From positions 186,001 through 250,000 of the forward strand of contig NZMY01000037.1 of the NCBI GenBank assembly GCA_002694745.1: a stretch of 64,000 nt of DNA, given 5' to 3'. This DNA comes from Croceicoccus sp. (lineage in GTDB: Bacteria > Pseudomonadota > Alphaproteobacteria > Sphingomonadales > Sphingomonadaceae). This document shows positions 1 through 9,079 of this stretch, piece after piece. The position numbers and the translations under genes are program-made. Each line of letters opens with the position of its first letter. The stretch's first letter is position 1. The notes under the pieces were generated by a model, which was given only the letters and a program-made list of their open reading frames with translations, was not told where the DNA came from and made no database searches.

Positions 1-225
1 CCAATAGCCGTGCCAGCCGTCCTGCGGCACCATCTCGATCGCCAGTTCGATGGTCTCGCCCGGCATGGCGGCGCGTTCGGGCACAAGCCGGGCCGCGATG
101 TGATTGGCACGCTGATCCTGCGCGCTTGCCGCAACGGAAACGAAGGCCGCCAGCACGACCAGCAGGGCCGCCGCCAGCAGGCGGATCGACCGGATCGGCA
201 TCGTGAATGGGCTGGTCTGCATCAT
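1..225 (-). CDS. N-terminus of a DsbD-family protein-disulfide reductase (cut by window edge)
   Basis: Only the first 75 codons lie in the window; the gene runs off the left end. An N-terminal hydrophobic segment (LLAAALLVVLAAF, about residues 17-29) ends in an ASAQ-type signal cleavage site. It is followed by PGETIELAIEMVPQDGWHGYW, which resembles the N-terminal periplasmic domain of DsbD/ScsB proteins, where a similar 'G-W-H-x-Y-W' stretch is conserved. DsbD-type proteins move electrons from the cytoplasm to periplasmic disulfide partners. The catalytic and membrane domains cannot be seen. Start is ATG at 225 or, nine residues shorter, ATG at 201; neither has a clear ribosome binding site. 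Confidence 0.6.
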   Translation of the reverse strand, partial: MMQTSPFTMPIRSIRLLAAALLVVLAAFVSVAASAQDQRANHIAARLVPERAAMPGETIELAIEMVPQDGWHGYW

Positions 226-413
226 GCGGCGGTCATGAACCTTGGAAAGCGCGCCATGGGGGCCGTGGGGCTTGCACCGGGGCGAGGGGGCGGCCATCTG
301 GGTGACATATCTAAACTCGCGTGGGACTTAGGGCTGGCTTTGCGCCATGTCCATAAGTGGCGAGGCGCGATGACACCAATGCGCGCGGCCATTTCGCACC
401 AAAGGGCACTTGG

Positions 414-1751
414 ATGTCCGATGATGCAATGGTCGATATCGGGCTGATTGATAGGGCGATGGATGAGATGGCGACAGGCGATACGGGCCATACCGGTGAC
501 ACGGGCCATACTGGTAAAACGGGCCACACTGGTAAAACGGGCAGGCGCGATGTGGTGATCGTCGGGGGCGGCCTGGTCGGGCTGACACTGGCGCTGGCGC
601 TGGTGCGGCAGGGGATCACCAGCCATGTGCTCGACGCAGCCGATCCCGCATCGCAAACGGCAGAGGGTTTCGACGGGCGCGCCTCCGCCATCTCCACTGC
701 CAGCTGGAACCTGTTCGGCAATATCGGCCTTGCCGAGAGGCTGGAGGCCTTTGCCAGCCCGATTACAGAAATCGCCGTCAGCGACCAGTTGAAGCCGGGC
801 GAACTGCGGTTTCGCCCCGCGCCCGAAGAGGGATCGCTGGGCCGCATGTTCGAAAACCGCCGCCTGCGCCTTGCGCTGTTCGATGCGGTGAAAGACGTGC
901 CCGAGATCGCCTATCACCCCAATGCCAATGTCACCGTGCGCGAACGCGGCGATCACGGCGTGGCGGCGGTGCTGGACGACGGCAGGCGGTTCGAAGGCAG
1001 CCTTATGGTCGGGGCGGAAGGGCGCGCATCGCCCACGCGTGATCAGGCGGGCCTTGCCATCGCGCATTGGAGCTATCGCCACCGCGCGATCATCTGCGGC
1101 CTTGCGCATGACAAGCCCAACGACGGCATCGCGTGGGAGATATTCTATCCCGCCGGGCCCTTCGCGCTGCTTCCCATGAAGGACGACGATCAGGGCCGCC
1201 ATCGTACCGCCCTGGTCTGGACCGTGGCCGAGGACGACGCCGCCGCGTGGCTGAAGCTGGGCGAGAAGGCGTTCCTTGCCGAAGCGGAAAAGCGCATGGG
1301 CGGGCTGCTGGGCAGGCTTGAGCTTGCCAGCCCGCGGTCGTCCTATCCGCTGGGGTTCCATCACGCGCCTACCATCATTGCCGAGCGGTTGGCGCTGGTG
1401 GGCGATGCCGCGCATGGCATCCACCCGATTGCCGGGCAGGGCCTGAATCTTGGCCTGCGCGACGCGGCGGCGCTGGCCGAAGTGCTGGGCGAAGGCGTGC
1501 GGCTGGGGCTGGACCTCGGCGATGCTGAATTGCTGAAACGCTATCAGCAATGGCGCGGGCTGGACGATCTGATGGTCGCGGTGGCGACCGACGGGCTAAC
1601 ATGGATCTTCGGCGTCCCCGGCCGCGCCGCCAGCGCGATCCGCCGCCTTGGCATGGGCGCGATCGAGCGCACCGATCCGCTGAAGCGCTGGTTCATGGAC
1701 GAGGCGCGCGGCGTGTCGGGCAAGCTTCCCGAACTGCTTCAGGACGGCTGA
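414..1751 (+). CDS. UbiH/UbiF/COQ6-family FAD-dependent hydroxylase (ubiquinone biosynthesis)
   Basis: A 445-residue flavoprotein monooxygenase of the UbiH/UbiF/VisC family, which hydroxylates the aromatic ring of ubiquinone precursors at the membrane. The FAD Rossmann motif VVIVGGGLVGLTLAL is at about residues 47-61. The second FAD motif GDAAHGIHPIAGQGLNLGLRDA is near residues 330-351, as expected for the family. I chose ATG 414 because AAAGGG lies about 8 bases upstream; a GTG at 357 is in frame but has no better site. The region before the FAD motif is unusual: residues about 22-43 are a Thr-Gly-His repeat encoded by an 18-bp tandem repeat. Which ring position it hydroxylates cannot be told from sequence. 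Confidence 0.9.
   Translation: MSDDAMVDIGLIDRAMDEMATGDTGHTGDTGHTGKTGHTGKTGRRDVVIVGGGLVGLTLALALVRQGITSHVLDAADPASQTAEGFDGRASAISTASWNLFGNIGLAERLEAFASPITEIAVSDQLKPGELRFRPAPEEGSLGRMFENRRLRLALFDAVKDVPEIAYHPNANVTVRERGDHGVAAVLDDGRRFEGSLMVGAEGRASPTRDQAGLAIAHWSYRHRAIICGLAHDKPNDGIAWEIFYPAGPFALLPMKDDDQGRHRTALVWTVAEDDAAAWLKLGEKAFLAEAEKRMGGLLGRLELASPRSSYPLGFHHAPTIIAERLALVGDAAHGIHPIAGQGLNLGLRDAAALAEVLGEGVRLGLDLGDAELLKRYQQWRGLDDLMVAVATDGLTWIFGVPGRAASAIRRLGMGAIERTDPLKRWFMDEARGVSGKLPELLQDG
483..542 (+). repeat. 18-bp tandem repeat, 3.3 copies, inside the ubiH-like gene
   Basis: Three copies of ACGGGCCATACYGGTRAM start at 483, 501 and 519, followed by a partial copy ACGGGC at 537-542. The unit is a multiple of three, so copy-number change keeps the frame and only alters the length of a TGHTGK/D peptide repeat just before the FAD-binding fold. 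Confidence 0.9.
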
Positions 1752-1769
1752 TCGTTCGGTGAGCGCGGC

Positions 1770-2711
1770 CTAGCGCGCCGATTGCACCGTCTGGGTGCTG
1801 GCAGTCGGCGCAGCGTTGCCTTCGGAAGCCGGAGACGCGGGGCTGGGCTGGCGAACGGGCTGCCCCTGCGAATCGCCCAGATTGCGCGGTTCGAGCAAGG
1901 CGGCAGTCTCGATCAGGTCCAGCGCCTGCTGCGTCGCGACATAGCGCTGCGCATTCTCAAGCCACTCCCGCGTCGCTTCGCGATTGGGCAGGCGTTCGAC
2001 CAGCGCGGCGGCAGCCTCTACCCGCCCGTCATTCAGCAATTGCTGCGCGCGTTCAAGCCGCACGACGGGCTGCGGAGAAGGCGCATCGGCCTGCCGAAGC
2101 ACGAACAGACTAGCGATTTCGGAACGGATGCGCGGCCAGCCGGTCAGATCGTCGGATTCGGTGGTCGCGGTCTGGGGCAGGTTCTGCAGACCTTGACGAA
2201 GCTGGTCGAGGGTAACCGGATTGCGCGCGCTGTTGATGATCGTGCGCACGGCATTGGGCTGTGCATTGCCAAAGCGCAGTTGCAGCTGGTTTTCCAGATA
2301 GCCCAGCGGTGCGCCGCGTTCGACCAGCCGGCGTGCGGCAAAGGCGACGAGGAGGCCTTCCGCGCGCGCGGCATTGCCCGACGCGGCCTCTGCCTGCATG
2401 TCCAGCCGGTCCAGCCGTCGTTCCAGATCGCGCATGCGCTGCGCCGCGGTCGGCTCGCCCACCGGCACGCTTGGCAAGGGCGCGGCAGCGGTCAGTTCGG
2501 CATCCGGCGTCGGCGCGGACTCGACCGCCGCGGCAGGCGCCGCGGTTTCAGCCGGCTCCTCGGCCAGCCAGCCGGTGCTCCACGCCAGATAGAAGGCCGC
2601 GGCGACACCCAGCACAAAGGCAAGCAGCACGCTTGCCGCGATCTTGCGCATGCGGTTGGTGCCCCTTGTCGGACCGGAGGGGGCATAGATGTCGGGGGAA
2701 TTGGATACCAT
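1770..2711 (-). CDS. Membrane-anchored mitofilin-like protein downstream of hemD
   Basis: A 313-residue protein with one N-terminal membrane segment (ASVLLAFVLGVAAAFYLAW, about residues 26-44), an Ala/Pro/Glu-rich linker, and a helical domain to the C-terminus. This layout matches the anchored mitofilin/HemX-like proteins found next to hemD in alphaproteobacteria. It lies 18 bp after hemD on the same strand, so it is probably the third gene of a hemC-hemD operon. No catalytic motif is visible. A role in scaffolding the haem branch or the inner membrane is inference from position only. An internal start at residue 21 (MRKIAAS) is also plausible. Confidence 0.65.
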   Translation of the reverse strand: MVSNSPDIYAPSGPTRGTNRMRKIAASVLLAFVLGVAAAFYLAWSTGWLAEEPAETAAPAAAVESAPTPDAELTAAAPLPSVPVGEPTAAQRMRDLERRLDRLDMQAEAASGNAARAEGLLVAFAARRLVERGAPLGYLENQLQLRFGNAQPNAVRTIINSARNPVTLDQLRQGLQNLPQTATTESDDLTGWPRIRSEIASLFVLRQADAPSPQPVVRLERAQQLLNDGRVEAAAALVERLPNREATREWLENAQRYVATQQALDLIETAALLEPRNLGDSQGQPVRQPSPASPASEGNAAPTASTQTVQSAR

Positions 2712-2729
2712 CGGGTTCTGTTTCTTACC

Positions 2730-3419
2730 TCAAAGACCGCCTTGGCACATTTGTCTCGCCAATTCCAGCAAGGCGCTATCGTCGGGCGAGGAGGCATGGT
2801 GGCAATCGGCCCAGCCCGTTCCGGCCATGTCCGCAATGCGCGGCGCAAGGCAGGCCAGCGCGATCCGGTCCTTCTCCAGACCCAGACGGCCGCATTCCTG
2901 CGCGAAATGCCGCGCCGCCTGTCCCGAATGCAGCAGGATCAGCGCGCCGTCCGCCAGCATCTCCGCCAGCTCGGCATCGATCGGATGGGCGGAAACAGTG
3001 TAGGTGATGCGCGTGTCGACCGCGATCCCTTCCGGCAGGTCGAGCGGCACATGCGCTTCGCCCGACAGGCGGAGCAGGCGGTTCATTTGCCTCGCCTTGG
3101 CATGCGGCAAAAGGCTCTGCATCCCGCGCGCGCCGGTCGCGACCACGTCGAAACCGGCATGCTCGGCAGCCATGGCCGTCGTCTGGCCGACGCATAGCGC
3201 GGGCAGGCCGGTCAGCGCGGCCAGCCCCGCGCCCCCGTGCCGCAAAGCATTGGCACTGCCCAGCAGGACGGCATCGAAATCGACGGGTTCCGGAACCGAC
3301 CAGGGCACCGGACCGGCACTGAAAAGCGGATACGTCTCTACCTTCAGTCCCTGATGTGCCGCACGCTCGACCGTGGCCCGGTCGCCGGGGGCAGGCCGGA
3401 TCGTGACGATGCGCTTCAC
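2730..3419 (-). CDS. hemD: Uroporphyrinogen-III synthase
   Basis: A 229-residue HemD protein. The family cyclises and inverts ring D of hydroxymethylbilane to give uroporphyrinogen III, in the cytosol. It starts with [13 protein letters not shown] and has the loose HemD features: VLLGSANALRHGG near residue 70 and a TVSAHPIDAELAEML segment near residue 150. The start is GTG 3419, which overlaps the hemC stop (GTGA), indicating translational coupling. The reading frame stays open further upstream, but that part lies inside hemC and is not coding. Sequence conservation in HemD is low, so the call leans partly on the hemC neighbour. Confidence 0.88.
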   Translation of the reverse strand: MKRIVTIRPAPGDRATVERAAHQGLKVETYPLFSAGPVPWSVPEPVDFDAVLLGSANALRHGGAGLAALTGLPALCVGQTTAMAAEHAGFDVVATGARGMQSLLPHAKARQMNRLLRLSGEAHVPLDLPEGIAVDTRITYTVSAHPIDAELAEMLADGALILLHSGQAARHFAQECGRLGLEKDRIALACLAPRIADMAGTGWADCHHASSPDDSALLELARQMCQGGL

Positions 3420-4363
3420 CCCGGCGAACCGGTGAAGAAGGCGGTCACGGCCTCGGGCGCTTCGGAAAGGAGTGCGCGTGCCAGTTTGGCGGGGGCAGCG
3501 GTGTCGTCCGCATCGAATGCGGCGCTGTTTTCGATGCGGATTGCGCCGTCGGGGCTGAAGATCGCGGCGCGCATTGTAAGACGGTCGCTGCCGGTCGTCA
3601 GCACCGCGACCGGGCTGTGGCAATTTCCGCCCAGCGCCAGCAGCAAGGCACGCTCTGCGATGACTTGCGCGCGCGTAGGCGCGTGGTCGATGGCCGCCAG
3701 CCATGCGCGCATGGGATTATCATCGGTGCGGCATTCGATACCGATGGCGCCTTGCGCGGGGGCAGGCAGCCATTCGTCCGCGTCCAGTGGCCGCCCCACG
3801 CCCGTTTCGCCCAGCCGTCCAAGACCGGCCGAGGCCAGCAGCGTCACATCTGCTTCGCCCGCCTGCAGCTTTGCCAGACGTGTCGCGACATTGCCGCGAA
3901 AGCCGGTAATGTCGATATCGGGCCGCAGGTTCCGCATTTGCGCGGCTCTTCGCGGCGCGCTGGTGCCCAGCCGGGCGCCCTGCGGAATTGCCGCGATGGA
4001 AGTCGCCCCGATCAGAACGTCGCGCACATCGGCGCGTGGCAGCAGCGCGGCGATGGTCAGCGCATCGGGCCGGATCGTTTCGACATCCTTCATCGAATGG
4101 ACCGCGAAATCTATTTCCCCTTCGCCCAGCGCGGCGTCGAGTTCCTTGGTCCACAGTGCTTTGCCGCCGATTTCGGCCAGCGGGCGGTCCTGTATCCGGT
4201 CGCCGCTGGCGAGGACGGGCAGAATCTCCACCGCATCCACGCTCCAGCCATGGGCGGCGATCAGCCGGTCGCGCGCCTCATGCGCCTGCGCCATGGCGAG
4301 GGGGGAGCGGCGTGTGCCAAGCCGCAGGGGGCGCGGCGGCGATAGGGGTTCGGTCGGTGTCAT
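3416..4363 (-). CDS. hemC: Hydroxymethylbilane synthase (porphobilinogen deaminase)
   Basis: A 315-residue enzyme that joins four porphobilinogen units into hydroxymethylbilane. Family motifs are clear: [15 protein letters not shown] near the start, VHSMKDVE near residue 92, and GGNCHSPVA near residue 245. The Cys in the last motif is the site of the covalent dipyrromethane cofactor; alphaproteobacterial enzymes carry a DGSCRTPIA-like form there. It is transcribed divergently from tsaD with only 45 bp between the start codons, so the two promoters must overlap. Confidence 0.95.
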   Translation of the reverse strand: MTPTEPLSPPRPLRLGTRRSPLAMAQAHEARDRLIAAHGWSVDAVEILPVLASGDRIQDRPLAEIGGKALWTKELDAALGEGEIDFAVHSMKDVETIRPDALTIAALLPRADVRDVLIGATSIAAIPQGARLGTSAPRRAAQMRNLRPDIDITGFRGNVATRLAKLQAGEADVTLLASAGLGRLGETGVGRPLDADEWLPAPAQGAIGIECRTDDNPMRAWLAAIDHAPTRAQVIAERALLLALGGNCHSPVAVLTTGSDRLTMRAAIFSPDGAIRIENSAAFDADDTAAPAKLARALLSEAPEAVTAFFTGSPG

Positions 4364-4408
4364 GCAGCGGCTTGTGCTAGCGGGGCAAAGCGTTCAGGGG
4401 AAGTTCCC

Positions 4409-5530
4409 ATGAGCAGCCCATCCCCCGAATGGCCAGGTTTCGCGGAAAAGGCGGAGGTGGCACCAGACGGCGTCTTGTCCGGCCGCCGCATCGTGCTCGG
4501 CATCGAATCGAGCTGTGACGAGACCGCCGTGGCGCTGGTCGCGGACGACCGCACCATCATCGCGCAGGCCATCGCCTCGCAGGACGCGGAGCATGCGCCT
4601 TATGGCGGCGTGGTCCCCGAAATCGCGGCGCGCGCGCATGTCGAGGTGCTGGCCCCGATGGTCCGGCGCGTGCTGGCCGACGGCGGCATGACGCTGGCCG
4701 ATGTCGACGCGATCGCGGCGACGGCGGGGCCGGGGCTGATCGGCGGCGTCATGGTGGGGCTGGTCACTGCCAAGGCGCTGGCGCTGGCGGGCGACAAGCC
4801 GCTGCTGGCGATCAACCACCTGGAAGGCCACGCGCTCAGCCCGCGTCTGGCCGATGCGGATCTTGCGTTTCCCTATCTGCTGCTGCTGGCATCCGGCGGG
4901 CATTGCCAGATCCTGGAAGTGCGCGGGGTGGGCAATTATCGCCGTCTTGCGACCACCATCGACGACGCACTGGGGGAGGCGTTCGACAAGACGGCCAAGA
5001 TCCTCGGCCTGGGCTATCCGGGCGGGCCCGCGGTCGAACGGCTGGCGCGCGAGGGCGATCCTTACGGGGTCGATCTGCCGCGGCCGCTGAAGGGATCGAA
5101 GGAACCGCATTTCTCCTTCGCAGGGCTGAAAAGTGCCGTGCTGCGCGCGAATGACAGCGGCCTTCACAAACCCGCCGATCTGGCGGCGAGCTTTCAGCAG
5201 GCGGCGATGGACTGTGTGATCGACCGCACCTCCCGGGCGCTGGAGCGCGCGCAGGGCATGACCGCGCTGGTCGTGGCGGGCGGCGTTGCGGCCAATGCCT
5301 CGTTGCGGGACGCGCTGGAAGCTCTGGCCGTGAAACACGGGCTTGAATTTGCCGCGCCGCCGATGAAACTCTGCACCGACAATGCGGCGATGATCGCATG
5401 GGCCGGGCAGGAAAGGCTGGGCGCAGGGCTGGTGGAACCGGGCGGCGACCCGCTTTCCATCGCGGCCCGCCCGCGCTGGCCGCTCGACCCCGAAGCGGAA
5501 GCCGTGCGGGGAGCGGGAGTAAAGGCATGA
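4409..5530 (+). CDS. tsaD: tRNA N6-adenosine threonylcarbamoyltransferase
   Basis: A 373-residue TsaD/Gcp protein, the catalytic subunit that transfers threonylcarbamoyl to A37 of ANN-decoding tRNAs. It begins its domain with [15 protein letters not shown] (about residue 30) and has the metal-binding HLEGH motif near residue 136, then GGPAVERLA and [10 protein letters not shown]. The ATG at 4409 is preceded by AGGGGAAG. It overlaps gpsA by ATGA, so the two are translationally coupled. The N-terminus is about 25 residues longer than in many homologues. Confidence 0.95.
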   Translation: MSSPSPEWPGFAEKAEVAPDGVLSGRRIVLGIESSCDETAVALVADDRTIIAQAIASQDAEHAPYGGVVPEIAARAHVEVLAPMVRRVLADGGMTLADVDAIAATAGPGLIGGVMVGLVTAKALALAGDKPLLAINHLEGHALSPRLADADLAFPYLLLLASGGHCQILEVRGVGNYRRLATTIDDALGEAFDKTAKILGLGYPGGPAVERLAREGDPYGVDLPRPLKGSKEPHFSFAGLKSAVLRANDSGLHKPADLAASFQQAAMDCVIDRTSRALERAQGMTALVVAGGVAANASLRDALEALAVKHGLEFAAPPMKLCTDNAAMIAWAGQERLGAGLVEPGGDPLSIAARPRWPLDPEAEAVRGAGVKA

Positions 5531-6531
5531 GCGCACAAAAGCCCATCGGCGTGATCGGGGCGGGCGCATGGGGAACGGCGCTGGCGCAGATGCTGGCGGC
5601 GGATGGCGCGCCCGTGTCGCTGTGGGCAAGGACAGAGGAGGTGGCGGGTACGATCAACCGGACCCATCGCAACGAACTCTATCTGCCCGGCGCGACGCTG
5701 AGCGGTTCGATCACGGCCAGCAGCGACCTGCCTGCCTTTGCCGAACTGGATACGCTGCTGATCGTCACACCTGCCCAGCATCTCGGCTCGGTCATGGCGG
5801 GGGCCTTGTCCGGTTTTGCGGGCGATGCGGTGCTCTGCGCCAAGGGGATTGAGGCAGGCAGCGGCCGCCTGATGGCAGAGGTCGCGCATGATGTGGCGCC
5901 GAACGCACAGCTTGCGGTGCTGTCGGGACCCACTTTCGCGCATGAAGTCGCCGCGGGGCTCCCGACGGCGGTGACTTTGGCCTGCGATGGCGGCGATGCG
6001 CAGTGGCAGCGCCTGTCCTCGCAGATCGCGCGGCCCAGCTTTCGCCCCTATTTCTCCGACGACATCGTCGGGGCCGAGATCGGCGGCGCGGTCAAGAACG
6101 TGCTCGCCATTGCCTGCGGGGTCGTCGACGGGCTGTCGCTGGGCCAGAACGCGCGAGCCGCCACCATCGCGCGCGGCTATGCCGAGATGCTCCGCTTTGG
6201 TCTTGCCCGCGGGGCGCAGGCGGAGACGCTGTCGGGCCTGTGCGGTCTGGGCGATCTGGTGCTGACCTGTTCCTCGACCTCCAGCCGTAATTTCTCGCTG
6301 GGCCGGGCTTTGGCGGAAGGCACGCCTGCCGCCGACCTGATGGCCCATCGCCGCACCGTGGCCGAGGGTGCCTTCACCGCGCCGGTGCTGAAGGCGCTGG
6401 CCGATGATCTGGGCATTGCGATGCCCATTACCGAAGCGGTCTGCGCCCTGCTGGCGGGCGAGGTCAGCGCCAATGACATGGTGCGCGGCGTCCTCGCCCG
6501 GCCGCTTCGTACCGAGATGGAAACGCCGTGA
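5527..6531 (+). CDS. gpsA: Glycerol-3-phosphate dehydrogenase [NAD(P)+]
   Basis: A 334-residue GpsA, which reduces dihydroxyacetone phosphate to sn-glycerol 3-phosphate for phospholipid synthesis. The nucleotide-binding motif [14 protein letters not shown] is at about residues 8-21; [11 protein letters not shown] and the catalytic-lysine region [12 protein letters not shown] follow. The start ATG 5527 overlaps the tsaD stop. The frame is open further upstream, but only inside tsaD. It is followed by a GTGA overlap with the flippase gene, so tsaD-gpsA-flippase is one tightly packed operon. Confidence 0.95.
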   Translation: MSAQKPIGVIGAGAWGTALAQMLAADGAPVSLWARTEEVAGTINRTHRNELYLPGATLSGSITASSDLPAFAELDTLLIVTPAQHLGSVMAGALSGFAGDAVLCAKGIEAGSGRLMAEVAHDVAPNAQLAVLSGPTFAHEVAAGLPTAVTLACDGGDAQWQRLSSQIARPSFRPYFSDDIVGAEIGGAVKNVLAIACGVVDGLSLGQNARAATIARGYAEMLRFGLARGAQAETLSGLCGLGDLVLTCSSTSSRNFSLGRALAEGTPAADLMAHRRTVAEGAFTAPVLKALADDLGIAMPITEAVCALLAGEVSANDMVRGVLARPLRTEMETP

Positions 6532-8090
6532 CGGGCCAGAACGGCGCGGGCAGCGCGGCACCGCCCGAAAAGGGCGAGGCCGACGATCTCGCGACGCTGG
6601 CCAAGGGCGGGCGCACCAATTTCTTCGGCTTCCTGCTGCGCCTTGTTGCGCGCCTGCCGTTCCTGTTCATCGCGGGGCGGTTCTACGGTGCCGATCAGCT
6701 GGGCCGCTTTGCCTCTGCCCTGATCATTATCGAAATCGGAGGACAGCTTGCGACGCTGGGTCTGAAGCGCGGGCTGGCCAAGGAACTGGGGCAGGGGGAC
6801 CGCGATGAGGCGGCGGTGATCGCGGACGGGCTGCTGCTGTCGCTGATGTTTTCATCGCTGCTGGCGGGGATATTGTTCCTCTTTCCCGATCCGATGTTCC
6901 CCAATGGCATGAACAGCCGCTGGGACCTGCTGCTGCCCTTTGCACTGGTGTTCCTTGCGATCACCGAAGTCATGCTGGCGGCCTTGGCGTTTCGCTATAA
7001 CATCGCGGCCACCGTGCGCAGCCGCGCCGTGGTCGAGCCATGGGTGCTGTCGATCGCGGCGGGCGTGCTGCTGTTCGTGCCTGCGCTGGCGGATGGCGGG
7101 CTGGCGATCAGCTATCTGCTGTCGGTCGCGGCGGCCGCCGTCACGGCCTTCATCCCGATGCTGCGCATGTACGGCCTGCCGCGCGGGTGGAAGCCGCATA
7201 CGCTGCGCCTTTTGAAAATCGCGCGCGAGAATCTGCCGCTGGCGCTGGCCGATGCGATCGAATGGGGCACGAGGCGGCTCGACATCGCAATCCTGGGCAT
7301 TTTCGTCAGCCCTGCGACCGTCGGCGTCTATTACGTCGCGGTGCAGGTCGCCAGCCTGCCGCAAAAGCTGAAGACCAGTTTCGAGCCGATCCTCGGCCCC
7401 GTCATCGTGCGCAAGCTGAACGAGAAGGATTATGCCGCCATCGCGCGGCAGGTCTGCCAGGCGGGGTTCTGGATCATCGCCGCGCAGACCGGCGTGGCGC
7501 TGGCGCTGGGCATTCCGGGCGAGGCGGTGATGGGGCTTGTCGGTCCGGGCTTCGTCGGCGGCACCGGCGCGCTGGCGTTCCTGCTGGGGGCCGAGGTCGT
7601 CGCCGCGACCGCGGTGGTGTCCGAAGCGGCGCTTATCTATCTTGCGCGGATCCGCAATCTGCTCGTGTCGGTGATGACGCTGGCGCTGCAGGCGGCCTTC
7701 ACCGTCGGGCTGATCATGCTGGCGCGCTATCTCGGCCTGTCGGAGCCGTTTCAGGCTGCTGCGGTGGCGCTGGGCCTTGGGCTCGCGCTTGGCTTTGCGT
7801 CGATCACCAAGTCGCTCATGCTGGGCCGGATGCTGGGGCAATCGATCAATAATTTCCGCTGGCCGCTGGTCTGGGCAATCGCGCCCGCGGTGGTCGTCGG
7901 CTATCTGTTCACCTTCGCGCCCGAATGGATCGAGCTGGCGCTGGGCGTGCCCGCGATCCTTGCCACCTATGGCTTCGTGATCTGGAAAAAGGGCTTTGGG
8001 CCGGAGGACCGCGTGCTGTTCAAATCGGCCGGGAAAAGCGGGGCGGTTCCGCCCACCGAGCCGCTTCCATCGCCTGCGCGGGATCGCTAG
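6528..8090 (+). CDS. Polysaccharide/lipopolysaccharide flippase-like membrane protein
   Basis: A 520-residue polytopic protein with roughly a dozen hydrophobic segments, resembling the Wzx-like polysaccharide flippases of the MOP superfamily. An N-terminal amphipathic stretch (TNFFGFLLRLVARLPFLFI) leads into the first membrane helix, as in Wzx. The GTG start overlaps the gpsA stop. Members of this family move lipid-linked glycans across the inner membrane; the substrate here is unknown. No glycosyltransferase genes are adjacent. Confidence 0.75.
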   Translation: MTGQNGAGSAAPPEKGEADDLATLAKGGRTNFFGFLLRLVARLPFLFIAGRFYGADQLGRFASALIIIEIGGQLATLGLKRGLAKELGQGDRDEAAVIADGLLLSLMFSSLLAGILFLFPDPMFPNGMNSRWDLLLPFALVFLAITEVMLAALAFRYNIAATVRSRAVVEPWVLSIAAGVLLFVPALADGGLAISYLLSVAAAAVTAFIPMLRMYGLPRGWKPHTLRLLKIARENLPLALADAIEWGTRRLDIAILGIFVSPATVGVYYVAVQVASLPQKLKTSFEPILGPVIVRKLNEKDYAAIARQVCQAGFWIIAAQTGVALALGIPGEAVMGLVGPGFVGGTGALAFLLGAEVVAATAVVSEAALIYLARIRNLLVSVMTLALQAAFTVGLIMLARYLGLSEPFQAAAVALGLGLALGFASITKSLMLGRMLGQSINNFRWPLVWAIAPAVVVGYLFTFAPEWIELALGVPAILATYGFVIWKKGFGPEDRVLFKSAGKSGAVPPTEPLPSPARDR

Positions 8091-8099
8091 GACCCTGCT

Positions 8100-8858
8100 A
8101 TGAAACTCTTGTTCGAAATACCGAACTGGCTGCGCATCCTGACGGGAGCGGTGATCGTGGCCTGCATTGCGCTGGTCGCCAATGCCCAGACCGGGCGGAA
8201 CGTGATCGAACGTCTGCAGATCCGCGCCGAGCGCGCGATCGAGGCGAATGGAGGGGCGGGCATCACGGCCGATTTCACCACCTCGAACGGTTGGCCGACA
8301 CGCCATCCCGTGCTGCGCGGGGGCGATGATCTGCCCGACGATGTTCGCGCCCGGGTGGCGCGCGCGGTGGCCAACCTGCCGGGGGTGGGCGGTGCGCATT
8401 GGGAAACGCGCTCGCGCGGGGTGATCGCGCCGGAACCCGTGATCGAACCCGGCCCGTTCCATTGCCAGCGCGACGTGGAAAGCCTGCTGTCGGTGCGCGT
8501 CATCCGCTTCGGTCAGGGCAGCGCCGAAATCGATCCCGCCAGCGAAGTGTTGCTGGACGAGGTCGCCACCGCGCTCAAGCCTTGCCGGGGCAGCATCATC
8601 GCGATCACCGGCCATTCCGATGCGGTCGGCGATGCCGCGGTCAATCTGCGCCTGTCGCGCGAAAGGGCCGCCGCCGTGCGCTCCGCGCTGGTCGACCGGG
8701 GGCTGCCGCGCGATTCCCTGCGCGCGACGGGCCTCGGCTCGGCACAGCCGATCGAAGGGCTGGAGCCCGAGGATCCGGCCAATCGCCGCATCGAGTTCTC
8801 GGTGATCGAGGTCGCGCCGCTCAAACCGACGCCGATCGATATTCCGGACGCGGGCTGA
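8100..8858 (+). CDS. OmpA-family peptidoglycan-binding protein
   Basis: A 252-residue protein with an N-terminal signal anchor (RILTGAVIVACIALVANAQ), a middle region with a BON-like stretch (RVARAVANLPGVGGAHWE), and a C-terminal OmpA domain (about residues 135-245). The OmpA domain shows TGHSDAVGD, LSRERAAAVRSAL, GLGSAQPI and the NRRIEF ending used to bind peptidoglycan. It begins 9 bp after the flippase gene, so it may be the last gene of the tsaD operon. It probably links the envelope to the cell wall; no partner is evident. Confidence 0.85.
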   Translation: MKLLFEIPNWLRILTGAVIVACIALVANAQTGRNVIERLQIRAERAIEANGGAGITADFTTSNGWPTRHPVLRGGDDLPDDVRARVARAVANLPGVGGAHWETRSRGVIAPEPVIEPGPFHCQRDVESLLSVRVIRFGQGSAEIDPASEVLLDEVATALKPCRGSIIAITGHSDAVGDAAVNLRLSRERAAAVRSALVDRGLPRDSLRATGLGSAQPIEGLEPEDPANRRIEFSVIEVAPLKPTPIDIPDAG

Positions 8859-8881
8859 ACCATGGCGGAAAGGTGCGAAAC

Positions 8882-9040
8882 ATGCCGCTTTGGGTAGAAT
8901 TGATGGTATTACTCCTCATCATATATGGTGCCGTACTGGCCGTGATGATGAGCTGGCTGCAACGCCGCGCCCGGCTTGCGCGCTTGACGCGCGAGCGTGC
9001 GAAGCGGCAGGTTGCGAAGGACCGGATCGACAAGAACTAG
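8882..9040 (+). CDS. Small single-pass membrane protein, unknown function
   Basis: A 52-residue reading frame: MPLWVELMVLLLIIYGAVLAVMMSW forms one membrane helix, followed by a strongly basic tail (QRRARLARLTRERAKRQVAKDR). GGAAAGG lies about 8 bp before the ATG. It sits between the OmpA-family gene and an HhH membrane protein, both on the same strand. It resembles no family I recognise. The hydrophobic-then-basic layout and a good ribosome site argue that it is real. Confidence 0.6.
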   Translation: MPLWVELMVLLLIIYGAVLAVMMSWLQRRARLARLTRERAKRQVAKDRIDKN

Positions 9041-9079
9041 CCGATTGGCGGGAAAAGTGGGAAGAGCGAGGATATTTAA

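Noticed and set aside
483-542. Possible CRISPR-like short repeats
   Set aside because: Units are directly adjacent without spacers and lie in frame inside a gene; no cas genes are in the window.
222-1550. A 442-codon minus-strand frame opposite the ubiH-like gene
   Set aside because: No family resemblance, low-complexity Arg/His/Gln composition typical of antisense frames, and it conflicts with a well-supported flavoprotein.
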